Origin: Trichormus variabilis 0441
GTDB taxonomy: Bacteria; Cyanobacteriota; Cyanobacteriia; Cyanobacteriales; Nostocaceae
DNA: 64,000 nt
NCBI RefSeq assembly: GCF_009856605.1
Contig: NZ_CP047242.1
Coordinates: 4,718,001-4,782,000, forward strand
Reading direction: 5' to 3'
How positions within the stretch are numbered: the stretch's first letter is position 1; each line of letters starts with the position of its first letter. A program made the position numbers and the translations under genes. Below, in pieces: positions 29,748-38,027 of the stretch. The notes under the pieces were generated by a model. That model saw only the letters and a program-made list of their open reading frames with translations. It was not told where the DNA came from and did not search any database.

Positions 29748-30203
29748 CTACAAAGCTGAGATAATTAAAACTACTAAGGGTGGAAGCAACAGGGTTGCAG
29801 CAACTAGCACTGCTACCAAAGCAGAAACTAGTACTGCACCTGCGGCACAGTCCTTGGCAATTTTGGCTAACTCGTGGTAGGTCTGTTTTACAGTCAAATC
29901 TACAAGAGACTCGATCGCCGTATTCAACAATTCCATTACCAGGACTAAGCCGCTAGTGATACCAATAATGGCTATTTCTACAGCTTGCAAATGTAAGAAA
30001 ATACTTAAAGCGATCGCTAAAGTACAAACACTCACATGAATGCGAAAATTTCGCTGAGTTTGAAAACTATAAGTAATTCCAGCCCAGGCATATTTAAAGC
30101 TAATCAATAAATTAGTGGCAACTTGCCAAGAAAGTTCCCGTTCTTTCATTACTAGTGATGGTAGGCTGTTTTGCGTTGGTGGCGGGGAGACTTGTTGGGA
30201 CAT
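29748..30203 (-). CDS. dgkA: Diacylglycerol kinase / undecaprenol kinase family protein
   Basis: This small integral-membrane lipid kinase has 151 residues. After a polar N-terminus there are three hydrophobic helices and the DgkA signatures QRNFRIHVSVC, VLVMELLNTAIESLVDLTV and KIAKDCAAGAVLV. The conserved Glu and Asn of ELLNTAIE form the active site in the family. It acts in the membrane on diacylglycerol or undecaprenol. It lies downstream of ybeY with a 139-bp gap, in the same-strand series prfB, DUF3285, ybeY, dgkA, trpG. Confidence 0.92.
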   Translation of the reverse strand: MSQQVSPPPTQNSLPSLVMKERELSWQVATNLLISFKYAWAGITYSFQTQRNFRIHVSVCTLAIALSIFLHLQAVEIAIIGITSGLVLVMELLNTAIESLVDLTVKQTYHELAKIAKDCAAGAVLVSALVAVLVAATLLLPPLVVLIISAL

Positions 30204-30342
30204 AGGCTTAAAAATAAAAACTTGGGATAGGTTCAGTGAGAAATCTTCGCCGATTTTAATCTGCTACGTGGTTTTAGGCAATTTTCTCTTAAAGTTTTAT
30301 AAAAGCATGGTTAAGGATAAATACTCAAAAAACGGCAAAACT

Positions 30343-30897
30343 TTAATAATTAATGTTTATCTTGATACCAACAGCATCTAGTAATACTACTTGTTGTTGC
30401 AGCATTGCTATTAAACTTTCTTCATCAGGATGATCCCAGCCCAACAGGTGTAATAAACCGTGAGCCGTTAACCAAGCTAACTCAGTTGACAAACTATGCT
30501 CTTGTTGACCAGCTTGGCGCTGCGCCGTATTGATGGAAACAACAATATCACCTAGATACAAAGGTTCTGCCACCATTTCCGGATTTTGCGGCAAATCTGC
30601 CTCTAAAGCCGCAAAGGCTAAAACATCTGTAGGTTTGTTTTGCTGACGATATTGGGCATTAATCGCTTGAATCTCTGTATCATCTGTTAGCCGCAATCCG
30701 ATTTCGTAGCTTGGTGCAGGCGGAAGAGAAGAATCCAGAATTTCTAACCAGCGATGAAACCAGTCTTCCCAAGTTGCAGAGGAAACCTGACTATCTATAT
30801 ATCCAGAAGCCTGAGCAGCTTCCGGGGAAGACTCAAGAAAACAGTCTTGTACATCTAGTTCAACTTGTACCAAATACTCACTCTCCTCACTCAGCAC
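30343..30897 (-). CDS. ybeY: Endoribonuclease YbeY (rRNA maturation factor)
   Basis: YbeY is a zinc-dependent single-strand endoribonuclease for 16S rRNA 3'-end maturation and ribosome quality control. The signature [11 protein letters not shown] (three zinc-ligand histidines) lies near the C-terminus, preceded by [10 protein letters not shown] and [11 protein letters not shown]. The 184-residue form starts at a GTG; there is no upstream in-frame ATG near, and the acidic first 45 residues extend beyond the usual family core. It follows the DUF3285 gene with a 19-bp gap, suggesting one transcript. Confidence 0.93.
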   Translation of the reverse strand: MLSEESEYLVQVELDVQDCFLESSPEAAQASGYIDSQVSSATWEDWFHRWLEILDSSLPPAPSYEIGLRLTDDTEIQAINAQYRQQNKPTDVLAFAALEADLPQNPEMVAEPLYLGDIVVSINTAQRQAGQQEHSLSTELAWLTAHGLLHLLGWDHPDEESLIAMLQQQVVLLDAVGIKININY

Positions 30898-30916
30898 TTT
30901 AGGTTTTTGCTTACGA

Positions 30917-31072
30917 TTAGCGAGTTAAGTAAGCAAGGCCTACGAGAACAGCTAAAAGACCTATGGCTGTCAGGACAAAATGTTTTGCAGAAGTACCACC
31001 CTTACGCACCATATTTCTCATGGCAAGCTTGACGTAGCTGGGTTGGGACTCTGTGGAAGGAGAATTACTCAT
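30917..31072 (-). CDS. Small single-span membrane protein, DUF3285 family
   Basis: This 51-residue protein was read directly from the minus strand: [20 protein letters not shown], then [12 protein letters not shown], then a C-terminal hydrophobic helix ([19 protein letters not shown]). The [14 protein letters not shown] block and terminal single helix match the cyanobacteria-specific DUF3285 family as I remember it. It sits between prfB and ybeY on the same strand, 19 bp before ybeY. The function is unknown. It is easily missed because of its length. Confidence 0.82.
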   Translation of the reverse strand: MSNSPSTESQPSYVKLAMRNMVRKGGTSAKHFVLTAIGLLAVLVGLAYLTR

Positions 31073-31123
31073 AATGAATAAATCACGAATGCTTTTATAT
31101 ATAAATGTAACAGGTGATGGTGA

Positions 31124-31172
31124 GGATTGGGGACTGGGGATTGGGGACTGGGGATTGGGGACTGGGGATTGG
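31124..31172. repeat. Alternating heptanucleotide repeat
   Basis: Seven units alternate GGATTGG and GGACTGG without interruption. They are followed at 31189-31231 by ACCCCTAA/ACCCTTAC-type units. Together these occupy the 163-bp gap between prfB and the DUF3285 gene and are non-coding. Confidence 0.9.
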
Positions 31173-31235
31173 GTAAATTTTTCTTCCCTTACACCCCTAA
31201 ACCCCTAAACCCTTACACCCCTAAAACCCTAATTT

Positions 31236-32358
31236 CTAACTAGCTTCACCTTCTACAACTTGATTCTCCTGACGTAGATAGGCTTGGATGAACATATCTA
31301 GTTCACCATTCATCACATCAGCGATCGCAGTTGTTTCTGCATTGGTACGTAAATCCTTTACCATCTGGTAAGGATGGAATACGTAGTTACGAATTTGGTT
31401 TCCCCAAGAAGCTTCTACCATATCGCCGCGAATTTGGGCAATTTCTTGAGCTTTTTGCTCTTGAGCAATAACCAACAACTTAGCTTTCAGGCGGGCGAGG
31501 GCTTTCTCTTTATTTTGTAGCTGGGAACGTTCTTCCGTACAGCGTACAGCAATGCCTGTGGGAAGGTGAACCACTCGCACTGCTGTTTCTACTTTGTTGA
31601 CGTTCTGTCCACCTTTACCACCAGAACGAGTTGTAGTGATTTCCAAATCTTTGTCTGGAATATCCAACTGCACCGTATTATCTAATTGCGGCATAACTTC
31701 CACCCCAGCAAAACTAGTTTGCCGCTTGCCGTTGGCGTTGAAAGGGGAAATTCTCACTAAGCGATGAGTGCCTGTTTCTGACCGCAAGTAACCGTAGGCA
31801 TAGCGACCAGTAATTTCTAAGGTGGCTGATTTAATTCCCGCCTCATCACCTTCTGACTCTTCTGCTAAAGCTACCTTGTAGCCTTGGTCTTCAGCCCAAC
31901 GGGTGTACATTCTCAGCAACATAAATGCCCAATCTTGGGCATCTGTTCCGCCAGCACCAGCGTTAATCGTTAATACTGCCCCTTCCGCATCATAGGGGCC
32001 AGAAAGTAACTGTTGTAATTCCCACTGGTCAAGGTCTCGATTGAGCTTAGTGATAGTAGATTCCGCTTCTTGCAATAGTGCTTCGTCGGTTTCCAACTCC
32101 AACAACTCAACCACCGCCCTAGTATCTTCTAGATTGGCGTGCCACTGATGATATCTTTCTAAGTGGGCTTTGAGGTCATTAAGTTCTTGCAGCGTTTTCT
32201 GGGCTTGGTTTTGGTCATCCCAAAATTCCGGCTGTGCTGCAATTTGTTCTAGGTCTTGAATTTTGGCTTTGAGTGCAGGTACGTCAAAGATAGTCCTGGG
32301 TTTTACCCAGGCGGCTAGACAACGTTTCGATTTCGCGTTTCAGTTCTAAAACTTCCAT
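31236..32358 (-). CDS. prfB: Peptide chain release factor 2, with programmed +1 frameshift
   Basis: RF2 terminates translation at UGA and UAA. Frame 1 starts at ATG 32358 ([24 protein letters not shown], 24 codons) and meets an in-frame TGA at 32286-32284. Skipping one base gives [20 protein letters not shown], which continues without interruption to 31236, for 373 residues in total. The RF2 anticodon-like tripeptide SPF is encoded at 31740-31748 and the catalytic GGQ at 31605-31613. The short open frame starting at GTG 32114 is only an internal piece. This is autoregulated by its own product, as in most bacteria: low RF2 favours frameshifting at CTT-TGA-C. Confidence 0.93.
32283..32298 (-). 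promoter_or_regulatory. RF2 +1 programmed frameshift site
   Basis: The minus strand reads CAGGACTATCTTTGAC: a TAT CTT slippery codon pair, the TGA stop and a following C, the poor-termination context used by prfB genes. The upstream CAGGAC offers a weak internal Shine-Dalgarno (AGGA) in place of the AGGGGG of E. coli. Both frames encode conserved RF2 sequence on either side. Confidence 0.92.
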
Positions 32359-32490
32359 AAAGCTCGCTCAGAATACAGCGCTTTGGATGATATTGTATTT
32401 GATTTTTTGATTTTAGCGGTAATTGGTCACGTCACGTCGCTTCGCTCCGAATTCAAAATTCAACCCCTACACCCTTACACCCCGTCTCAC

Positions 32491-32525
32491 AAAAAAACCT
32501 GAACAGTTACGAGAACAAGTTCAGG
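32491..32525 (-). terminator. Rho-independent terminator of the DUF2973 gene
   Basis: On the minus strand CCTGAAC and GTTCAGG form a stem around a 14-base loop, followed at once by seven T residues. It lies 65 bp after the stop of the DUF2973 gene and upstream of prfB, separating the two transcripts. Confidence 0.75.
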
Positions 32526-32589
32526 ATGGAATTTGTAACAATTTTTTTAATCAAAAAAATATTAAATTCGACGCTACATCTTTAGTTAT

Positions 32590-32928
32590 CTATGCTTCTT
32601 CTGAGTTCTCGCTCTTATGTCCTGGGGAAGATTCATAGAGTGCATCCAATTGTTGGCGTGCATCTTCTACATTAATTGAGCGCATTACCAACAGAGGTTC
32701 TTTGATGAATTTACCTGCACTATCCAATAATTCTGGATGTGGAGCTACCCTTCTGCTGGAAGATAAATAACCGTAGCCTCCCTGATTTACCACTTGTGAG
32801 TTTCTGGTTGAGTAATTCCCTCGTGATCCTTCGCGATCAAAACTAAACATGATTAAGTTGCGAATTAAATTGGCAACCGCTATAACAGCAAGAATTGTAA
32901 AAGCTAGAATGTAAAGCAGGTGTAACAT
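32590..32928 (-). CDS. DUF2973 family single-span membrane protein
   Basis: This 112-residue protein starts at the ATG giving MLHLLYILAFTILAVIAVAN. A GGAGGA ribosome site directly before it (32936-32941) rules out the longer frame beginning at 32952. An N-terminal transmembrane helix is followed by LIRNLIMFSFD, a Ser/Gly/Tyr-rich linker and a conserved tail (PLLVMRSINVEDARQQLDALYESSPG). This pattern matches the cyanobacterial DUF2973 family by memory. It lies downstream of a DUF2605 gene on the same strand; the two families tend to be neighbours, which suggests a shared unknown role. Confidence 0.8.
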   Translation of the reverse strand: MLHLLYILAFTILAVIAVANLIRNLIMFSFDREGSRGNYSTRNSQVVNQGGYGYLSSSRRVAPHPELLDSAGKFIKEPLLVMRSINVEDARQQLDALYESSPGHKSENSEEA

Positions 32929-33166
32929 CGGATTTTCCTCCAGGGACAGCAATTTTTAAAAATCTATACTTTAAACTCTTTTTTTCGCCTTTTTATTACC
33001 ATTGGCGAGAATAAATACTTGACACAATTGAAGTGCATTTATGTCTATGTATGAAAATTTGTCAACATTATTAGAATAATGGTAACAGAGGATACATTAT
33101 TTTTTAATTAAAATAATGTTAAGGATTTAGTCGCACCACTGCAAGCTATGTAATTTTTGCCATCGA

Positions 33167-33484
33167 TTAGGTTGGCTGCTGAGAACGAAAGCGTGCTGCC
33201 ACATTCCAACATTCAGTTACTAATTGATGCCAAGGTGTCATCGTTGCCATATCGATTCCGACTTGTCCTTCAGTCGCGCTAAACAGCATTTTTGCTGTGT
33301 TTAGTTCTTCTTGGGCTTGCTTAACTCGCAACAGTAAGTCTTGTTGCGCTTGTTCATCCATAAATGAGAGCCGTTCTGTTTCCAAAAAGCTACGCGATCG
33401 CGTAAACCAATACTGGAAATCGTCTAACAACGGTTCTAGTACTGTTTTTAGCAGATCAGTTCCCGGTAAGTTCGAGTCTGACAT
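33167..33484 (-). CDS. DUF2605 family protein
   Basis: This is a small soluble helical protein of 105 residues from the preferred ATG (MSDSNLPGTDLLKTVLEPLL); an in-frame upstream start at 33517 adds a less conserved MIKKLEVSLSF. The block LLDDFQYWFTRSRSFLETERLSFM followed by RVKQAQEELNTAKMLF, and the ending WHQLVTECW, fit the cyanobacteria-specific DUF2605 family as I recall it. It is followed after 238 bp by the DUF2973 gene. Function is unknown. Confidence 0.8.
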   Translation of the reverse strand: MSDSNLPGTDLLKTVLEPLLDDFQYWFTRSRSFLETERLSFMDEQAQQDLLLRVKQAQEELNTAKMLFSATEGQVGIDMATMTPWHQLVTECWNVAARFRSQQPT

Positions 33485-33831
33485 AAATGAGAGAGATACT
33501 TCTAATTTCTTTATCAATATTAACTCTATTTACGTTTCTTAACATTACTATACGCTATCTCTCAAGAAATATCTCATGTTATTAGTAGGTATAAATAAAA
33601 AACTATACTCAGTAGCTTGGTAGATGTTGGCAGTTGATTGTTTCGATTATGTTGAATGAAAAAACCTCAGATAATCTTTAGAATTTAAAGATAGTCATTG
33701 TCATATTCCTCTGATGCAAAAGTACCTTGATGACGAAGGAAAGCTTACACAGCAGGAAGATAAGCTCATGTTATATTTGGGTAGATTTTGAAAACTTCAA
33801 TTGATCAGTTACTCTTGCAGTCACTTCGCTA
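33485..33831. other. Divergent intergenic region upstream of thrS
   Basis: This is a 347-bp AT-rich gap. It contains a 25-codon open frame at 33714-33791 on the plus strand (MQKYLDDEGKLTQQEDKLML...) whose first half resembles the start of a DUF2087 domain (YLDDEGKL); it may be a gene remnant. No ribosome site precedes it. The thrS promoter must also lie here but is not evident. Confidence 0.35.
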
Positions 33832-35679
33832 ATGGTTCAGCAGCCAATGTCGCCTAATCAAGACCCCAACAACCAGCCAGAACAACCAGAAAAAATCTAT
33901 TTACCGCGTACCAGCGAATCAGAGACATTGAAAAAGATTCGCCACACCGCTTCCCACGTAATGGCAATGGCAGTACAGAAACTGTTCCCTAAAGCGCAAG
34001 TGACAATTGGCCCCTGGATTGAGAATGGGTTTTATTACGACTTTGATAGTCCAGAGCCATTTACTGATAAGGATCTCAAAGCCATTCAAAAAGAAATGGT
34101 GAAGATCATTAACCGTAAGTTGCCAGTGGTGCGGGAAGAAGTGAGCCGGGAAGAAGCGGAACGGCGCATTCAAGAAATCAAGGAACCTTATAAATTAGAA
34201 ATCCTGGCAGATATTAAATCAGAACCGATCACAATTTATCACCTGGGAAATGAGTGGTGGGATTTGTGCGCCGGGCCTCATGTGGAAAATACCAAAGATT
34301 TAAATCCCAAAGCAATTGAATTAGAAAGCGTGGCGGGTGCTTATTGGCGGGGAGATGAAACCAAAGCCCAATTGCAACGGATTTATGCTACAGCTTGGGA
34401 AAGTCCAGAACAACTGGCAGAGTATAAGCGCCGCAAAGAAGAAGCCCTACGCCGTGACCACCGTAAACTAGGTAAAGAACTAGGATTATTTATCTTTTCT
34501 GAGCAAGTGGGGCCTGGTTTACCCTTGTGGACACCCAAAGGTACCTTGCTACGCAGCACCTTAGAACAATTCCTGCAACAGGAACAGCTCAAGCGTGGTT
34601 ATTTACCTGTAGTTACCCCCCATATTGCCAGAGTAGATTTATTTAAGACTTCTGGACACTGGCAAAAATATAAGGAAGATATGTTTCCTTTAATGGCGGA
34701 AGATGAAGCAGCCGCAGCAATTGAGCAAGGCTTCGTCCTCAAGCCAATGAATTGCCCCTTCCACATCCAAATATATAAGAGTGAATTGCGTTCTTATCGG
34801 GAACTACCAATGCGCTTGGCTGAGTTTGGGACTGTTTATCGCTACGAACAGTCAGGGGAATTAGGCGGTTTAACCAGAGTACGCGGTTTTACTGTTGATG
34901 ATTCTCACTTATTCGTGACCCCAGAACAGTTAGACAGCGAATTCCTGAATGTTGTGGATTTGATTTTGTCAGTGTTCAAGAGTCTGCAATTGAAAAACTT
35001 TAAAGCTAGACTCAGTTTCCGTGATCCAGCCAGCGATAAGTACATCGGTTCTGATGAAGTTTGGAACAAAGCCGAGGGTGCAATCCGTCGTGCGGTGGAA
35101 CAGTTGGGGATGGAACACTTTGAAGGAATTGGGGAAGCGGCCTTTTACGGGCCGAAATTAGACTTTATTTTCAGCGATGCTTTAGAAAGAGAGTGGCAAC
35201 TAGGAACTGTACAGGTAGATTACAACTTACCAGAACGCTTTGATTTAGAATACGTCGCGGAAGATGGGACTCGCAAACGTCCTGTGATGATTCACCGTGC
35301 GCCTTTCGGCTCCCTAGAACGGCTGATTGGGATTTTAATTGAAGAGTATGCAGGGGATTTCCCCCTATGGTTAGCACCGGTGCAAGCCAGATTGTTACCT
35401 GTAGGTGAAGCCCAGTTAGACTTTACCAAAGATGTAGTAGCAAAATTGCGATCGCTAGGGATTCGTGCCGAAGTTGATACCAGTGGCGATCGCCTGGGTA
35501 AACTCATCCGCAACGCAGAGAAAGATAAAATACCCGTAATGGGGGTAGTGGGAGCCAAGGAAGTAGAAACCAACTCCTTAAGTATCCGTACCCGTGCTTC
35601 CGGAGAGTTAGGAGCTATACCTGTGGATGAAGTGGTGCAGAAGATGAAGGATGCGATCGCTAACTACGAAAACTTTTAG
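33832..35679 (+). CDS. thrS: Threonyl-tRNA synthetase lacking the N-terminal TGS domain
   Basis: It charges tRNA-Thr. The 615 residues begin with a polar stretch (1-25) and go straight into the editing domain, with HTASH (residues 38-42) and later CAGPHV supplying the family's editing His/Cys residues. The TGS (N1) domain of E. coli ThrRS is absent. The class II core shows motif 2 (FGTVYRYEQSGELGGLTRVRGF), the zinc-site cysteine in PMNCPFH, and motif 3 in HRAPFGSLERLIGIL. The anticodon-binding domain fills the last 100 residues. A hairpin without a U-tract follows the stop. Confidence 0.96.
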   Translation: MVQQPMSPNQDPNNQPEQPEKIYLPRTSESETLKKIRHTASHVMAMAVQKLFPKAQVTIGPWIENGFYYDFDSPEPFTDKDLKAIQKEMVKIINRKLPVVREEVSREEAERRIQEIKEPYKLEILADIKSEPITIYHLGNEWWDLCAGPHVENTKDLNPKAIELESVAGAYWRGDETKAQLQRIYATAWESPEQLAEYKRRKEEALRRDHRKLGKELGLFIFSEQVGPGLPLWTPKGTLLRSTLEQFLQQEQLKRGYLPVVTPHIARVDLFKTSGHWQKYKEDMFPLMAEDEAAAAIEQGFVLKPMNCPFHIQIYKSELRSYRELPMRLAEFGTVYRYEQSGELGGLTRVRGFTVDDSHLFVTPEQLDSEFLNVVDLILSVFKSLQLKNFKARLSFRDPASDKYIGSDEVWNKAEGAIRRAVEQLGMEHFEGIGEAAFYGPKLDFIFSDALEREWQLGTVQVDYNLPERFDLEYVAEDGTRKRPVMIHRAPFGSLERLIGILIEEYAGDFPLWLAPVQARLLPVGEAQLDFTKDVVAKLRSLGIRAEVDTSGDRLGKLIRNAEKDKIPVMGVVGAKEVETNSLSIRTRASGELGAIPVDEVVQKMKDAIANYENF

Positions 35680-35688
35680 TAATTACTC

Positions 35689-35707
35689 AGCTGGGTATGA
35701 CCCAGCT
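35689..35707 (+). terminator. Hairpin after thrS
   Basis: AGCTGGGT and ACCCAGCT, perfect 8-base arms with an ATG loop, start 10 bp after the thrS stop. Only AGAAAAAC follows, with no U-tract on the plus strand, so this may be a weak terminator or a 3'-end stabiliser. Confidence 0.45.
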
Positions 35708-35823
35708 AGAAAAACTCAATCTATTAAGTATGAAAGAAGATAAAGTCCAATATCTTTTGCCGCAATTATAAACTCTAATCTGATTTTAGGGCGATTTTTC
35801 TAGGCGATCGCTCCCATAGTTTT

Positions 35824-35848
35824 CCAGACTAATCTAGAATTAGACTGG
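35824..35848. promoter_or_regulatory. Inverted repeat upstream of the STAND NTPase gene
   Basis: CCAGACTAAT and ATTAGACTGG are 10-base arms with one mismatch around a CTAGA centre, ending 33 bp before the ATG of the STAND gene. This is operator-like in size and position, but no regulator is known. Confidence 0.35.
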
Positions 35849-35880
35849 ATGAATTTGCTACACCTTGCCACTCATATCCG

Positions 35881-37071
35881 ATGCCTAGCCTCAAACTCTC
35901 GCTGACTGGATTGCAAATCATCAAACAAGCTCGAAGCGAAAAAGGTTGGACAATTGATAATCCATGTTGGTTAGAACAAGCAAGTCAAGTGCTTGAGCCT
36001 GGGCGTAACTGGGAAAATGCGGAGGTTTTTGCAGCCGGGGTATCTTTAGCCACCTGGAAACGCTTCCTCAAAGGTGATGCGATCGATGCGTCGGTATTTA
36101 AAGCCTTTTGTCAGGTTTTGGGATTGAATTGGCAAGACTTAGTGGAACGTCCCCCTAACTCATTCATCATTGGGACAACCCAAATCCCCAATATTCCCTT
36201 ATTTTTTGGACGACGTTATGAACTGACAACACTCAGCCAAGCAATTGAACAAGGAACACGCCTAATTGCTATTACAGGGATTGGGGGTATGGGGAAAACG
36301 GCTTTAGCCACAAAGTTAGTAGAAAGCAGGTCATCTCATTTTTCTCAAACCCTATGGTTTTCGTTTCACCACAACCCACCTGCCAAGGATAAAATACCAA
36401 CTTTAGTACCACAAACCCTGATGGTTTTTGATGGTTGGGATGGCATTTTGGGGGGTAATCGAGGGGGACAATATCGCCCAGAATATGAACCATACGCAGA
36501 TTTTCTCCGCACAGTGGTACAAACTACTCATACTAGTTGTGTAATTATCACTAGCCGAGAACAACCAGAAGGGTTAAATATTTTAGGCGCTGGGGGTGCA
36601 GTGATTTTCCCCCTTGGTGGACTAATGGAAGGTGCTATTGAGCTTTTGCAGCATCATCAACTGACTTTTAATGCTCAACAGTGGATTACGCTAGTCAATC
36701 AATATGGTGGTAATCCCTTATTTCTCAATATGGCGGCTAATTTCATTCATGAATTATTTGCTGGGGATGTGGGAGAGTTTTTAGCTTCTGGAACCTTAGT
36801 GGCTGGAGAATTTGCCCCCCTCGTAACACAATGGCTGAAGCAGATTTCTACTTTAGAACAAATACTGATCAAATCTTTGGCTACAAAGGTGCAAGGATTC
36901 ACTCGCCAAGAGATACTACTACACTTAGCAAGTCGCGCTGCCAATGGGGATATTTTAGCAGCGCTCTTATCTTTAAAGCGAAGAGGGTTGATAGAAACGA
37001 TGAAAGATGGTGAATTAGAACGCTTTTATTTACAGCCTGTCATTCTCAAGTGTGTGCAGCGTTTATTTTAA
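35881..37071 (+). CDS. STAND-class (NB-ARC) NTPase without a repeat sensor
   Basis: This 396-residue protein has an N-terminal helical domain (GLQIIKQARSEKGWTIDNPC ... ATWKRFLKGDAI) of the kind found in cyanobacterial NB-ARC/WD40 proteins. The NTPase follows: Walker A GIGGMGKT at residues 133-140, Walker B LMVFDGWD, and sensor-like VIITSREQ. A GNPLFLNMAANFI motif (the GxP of STAND proteins) and a winged-helix-like end (LLSLKRRGLIE) complete it. The WD40 or TPR sensor usually present at the C-terminus is missing. Its last four bases are shared with the stop of the convergent poly-glycine gene. STAND proteins act as signalling switches and include phage-defence systems, but nothing here shows a defence role. 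Confidence 0.8.
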   Translation: MPSLKLSLTGLQIIKQARSEKGWTIDNPCWLEQASQVLEPGRNWENAEVFAAGVSLATWKRFLKGDAIDASVFKAFCQVLGLNWQDLVERPPNSFIIGTTQIPNIPLFFGRRYELTTLSQAIEQGTRLIAITGIGGMGKTALATKLVESRSSHFSQTLWFSFHHNPPAKDKIPTLVPQTLMVFDGWDGILGGNRGGQYRPEYEPYADFLRTVVQTTHTSCVIITSREQPEGLNILGAGGAVIFPLGGLMEGAIELLQHHQLTFNAQQWITLVNQYGGNPLFLNMAANFIHELFAGDVGEFLASGTLVAGEFAPLVTQWLKQISTLEQILIKSLATKVQGFTRQEILLHLASRAANGDILAALLSLKRRGLIETMKDGELERFYLQPVILKCVQRLF

Positions 37072-37961
37072 CCACCACCACCGCCGCCACCGCCGCCACC
37101 ACCGCCACCACCGCCACCACCACCACCACCACCTCCTCCTCCTCCTCCTCCTCCATCACTGCTTCCATCACTTCCGTAACTAACACTAACACCACCACTT
37201 CCACGGAAAAAGAAAATAAAGAATAAGAACAGTAAAAATCCCCACAATATCAACTGACTCCCATCAATAAAAGATTGTGAACTTTGCCAGATAGGAGTTT
37301 TTATCTCAGTCCCCGTGGGATCAAATTTCACCTGAATTTCTAATTCTTCCCCTGGTTCCAGAGATGTTTGAGCAACAGCCTCAACTGTATTTGCATCTAC
37401 TTTACGGACGTTGGCAGCTACACCAAAGCTTTGGAAATCTTTGATATTATTAGCCAATTGTTCAGGAAATTTTACTCTGACTCGTGCCTGTTTAATAGGG
37501 GCTTGACGGTCAGCAAAAATGGCTTTCCAATAGACTTGAGCATCATTATCACTTACGTGTAATCCACCTACAACGCGATATTTTAAGACAAAAGTATGGC
37601 TTTCAGGCGCTTTAAGTTGATGTTTCCAACGAATCCAAAGTTGGTTATTTTCTGTACCTGTTTCGCTGGGTAATAATTGACCATTCTCTGATACTGATAC
37701 TTCGGTAATTTGGTCTACTTTATCTAGGGGAATGTAACGATAGCGCTGGTTTTTATAGTCTCCGGTAAATGTATATTTCTGAGTTTCGGTAACGTACATA
37801 TCACCATTAGTTTGTACGGCGATATCAACATTCATAAATTCCCAATAGAAAGGCACTGATTGAGCTTGGACATGATTGAGAGAAAGCCCAAGACTACAAA
37901 AAAGAGCGACGCAAAATAGACACAATCTTTGGATGCTTTTAGTCCACATAGTTTGAATCAT
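37068..37961 (-). CDS. DUF2207-like membrane protein ending in 28 glycines
   Basis: The 297-residue protein has a signal peptide (LCLFCVALFCSLGLSLNHVQAQ). An extracytoplasmic DUF2207-type beta domain covers about 35-225 (VDIAVQTNGDMYVTETQKYT; YRYIPLDKVDQI). One transmembrane helix (LILWGFLLFLFFIFFF) is followed by a short SYGSDGSSD linker and 28 consecutive Gly codons to the stop. Family members often end in short Gly-rich tails; here the tract is pure and terminal. Its stop and that of the STAND gene overlap in TTAA at 37068-37071. Function is unknown. Confidence 0.75.
   Translation of the reverse strand: MIQTMWTKSIQRLCLFCVALFCSLGLSLNHVQAQSVPFYWEFMNVDIAVQTNGDMYVTETQKYTFTGDYKNQRYRYIPLDKVDQITEVSVSENGQLLPSETGTENNQLWIRWKHQLKAPESHTFVLKYRVVGGLHVSDNDAQVYWKAIFADRQAPIKQARVRVKFPEQLANNIKDFQSFGVAANVRKVDANTVEAVAQTSLEPGEELEIQVKFDPTGTEIKTPIWQSSQSFIDGSQLILWGFLLFLFFIFFFRGSGGVSVSYGSDGSSDGGGGGGGGGGGGGGGGGGGGGGGGGGGG
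37071..37154. repeat. Trinucleotide microsatellite encoding poly-Gly
   Basis: There are 28 consecutive GGN codons on the minus strand, in the order seven GGA, a GGT run, then mixed GGT/GGC. The tract abuts the stop codon. Such a tract is prone to slippage in steps of three, changing tail length without frameshift. Confidence 0.9.
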
Positions 37962-38027
37962 TGATTACTATTAGTTAATTTTGAATTTTGAATTGATTAA
38001 TTCCTGGCGTTGGGTGGCTAAAAACTT

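Noticed and set aside
29748..29880. Plus-strand frame with a Thr/Ala-rich end (29623-29880)
   Set aside because: Its Thr/Ala-rich end is the complement of the conserved dgkA C-terminal helix; a shadow frame.
31124..31231. Regularly spaced repeats that might suggest a CRISPR array
   Set aside because: The units are only 7 bp with no spacers and no cas genes nearby; these are heptanucleotide tandem repeats.
32423..32638. 71-residue plus-strand frame near the DUF2973 3' end
   Set aside because: It crosses a repeat tract, a minus-strand terminator and the 3' end of the DUF2973 gene; no support as a gene.
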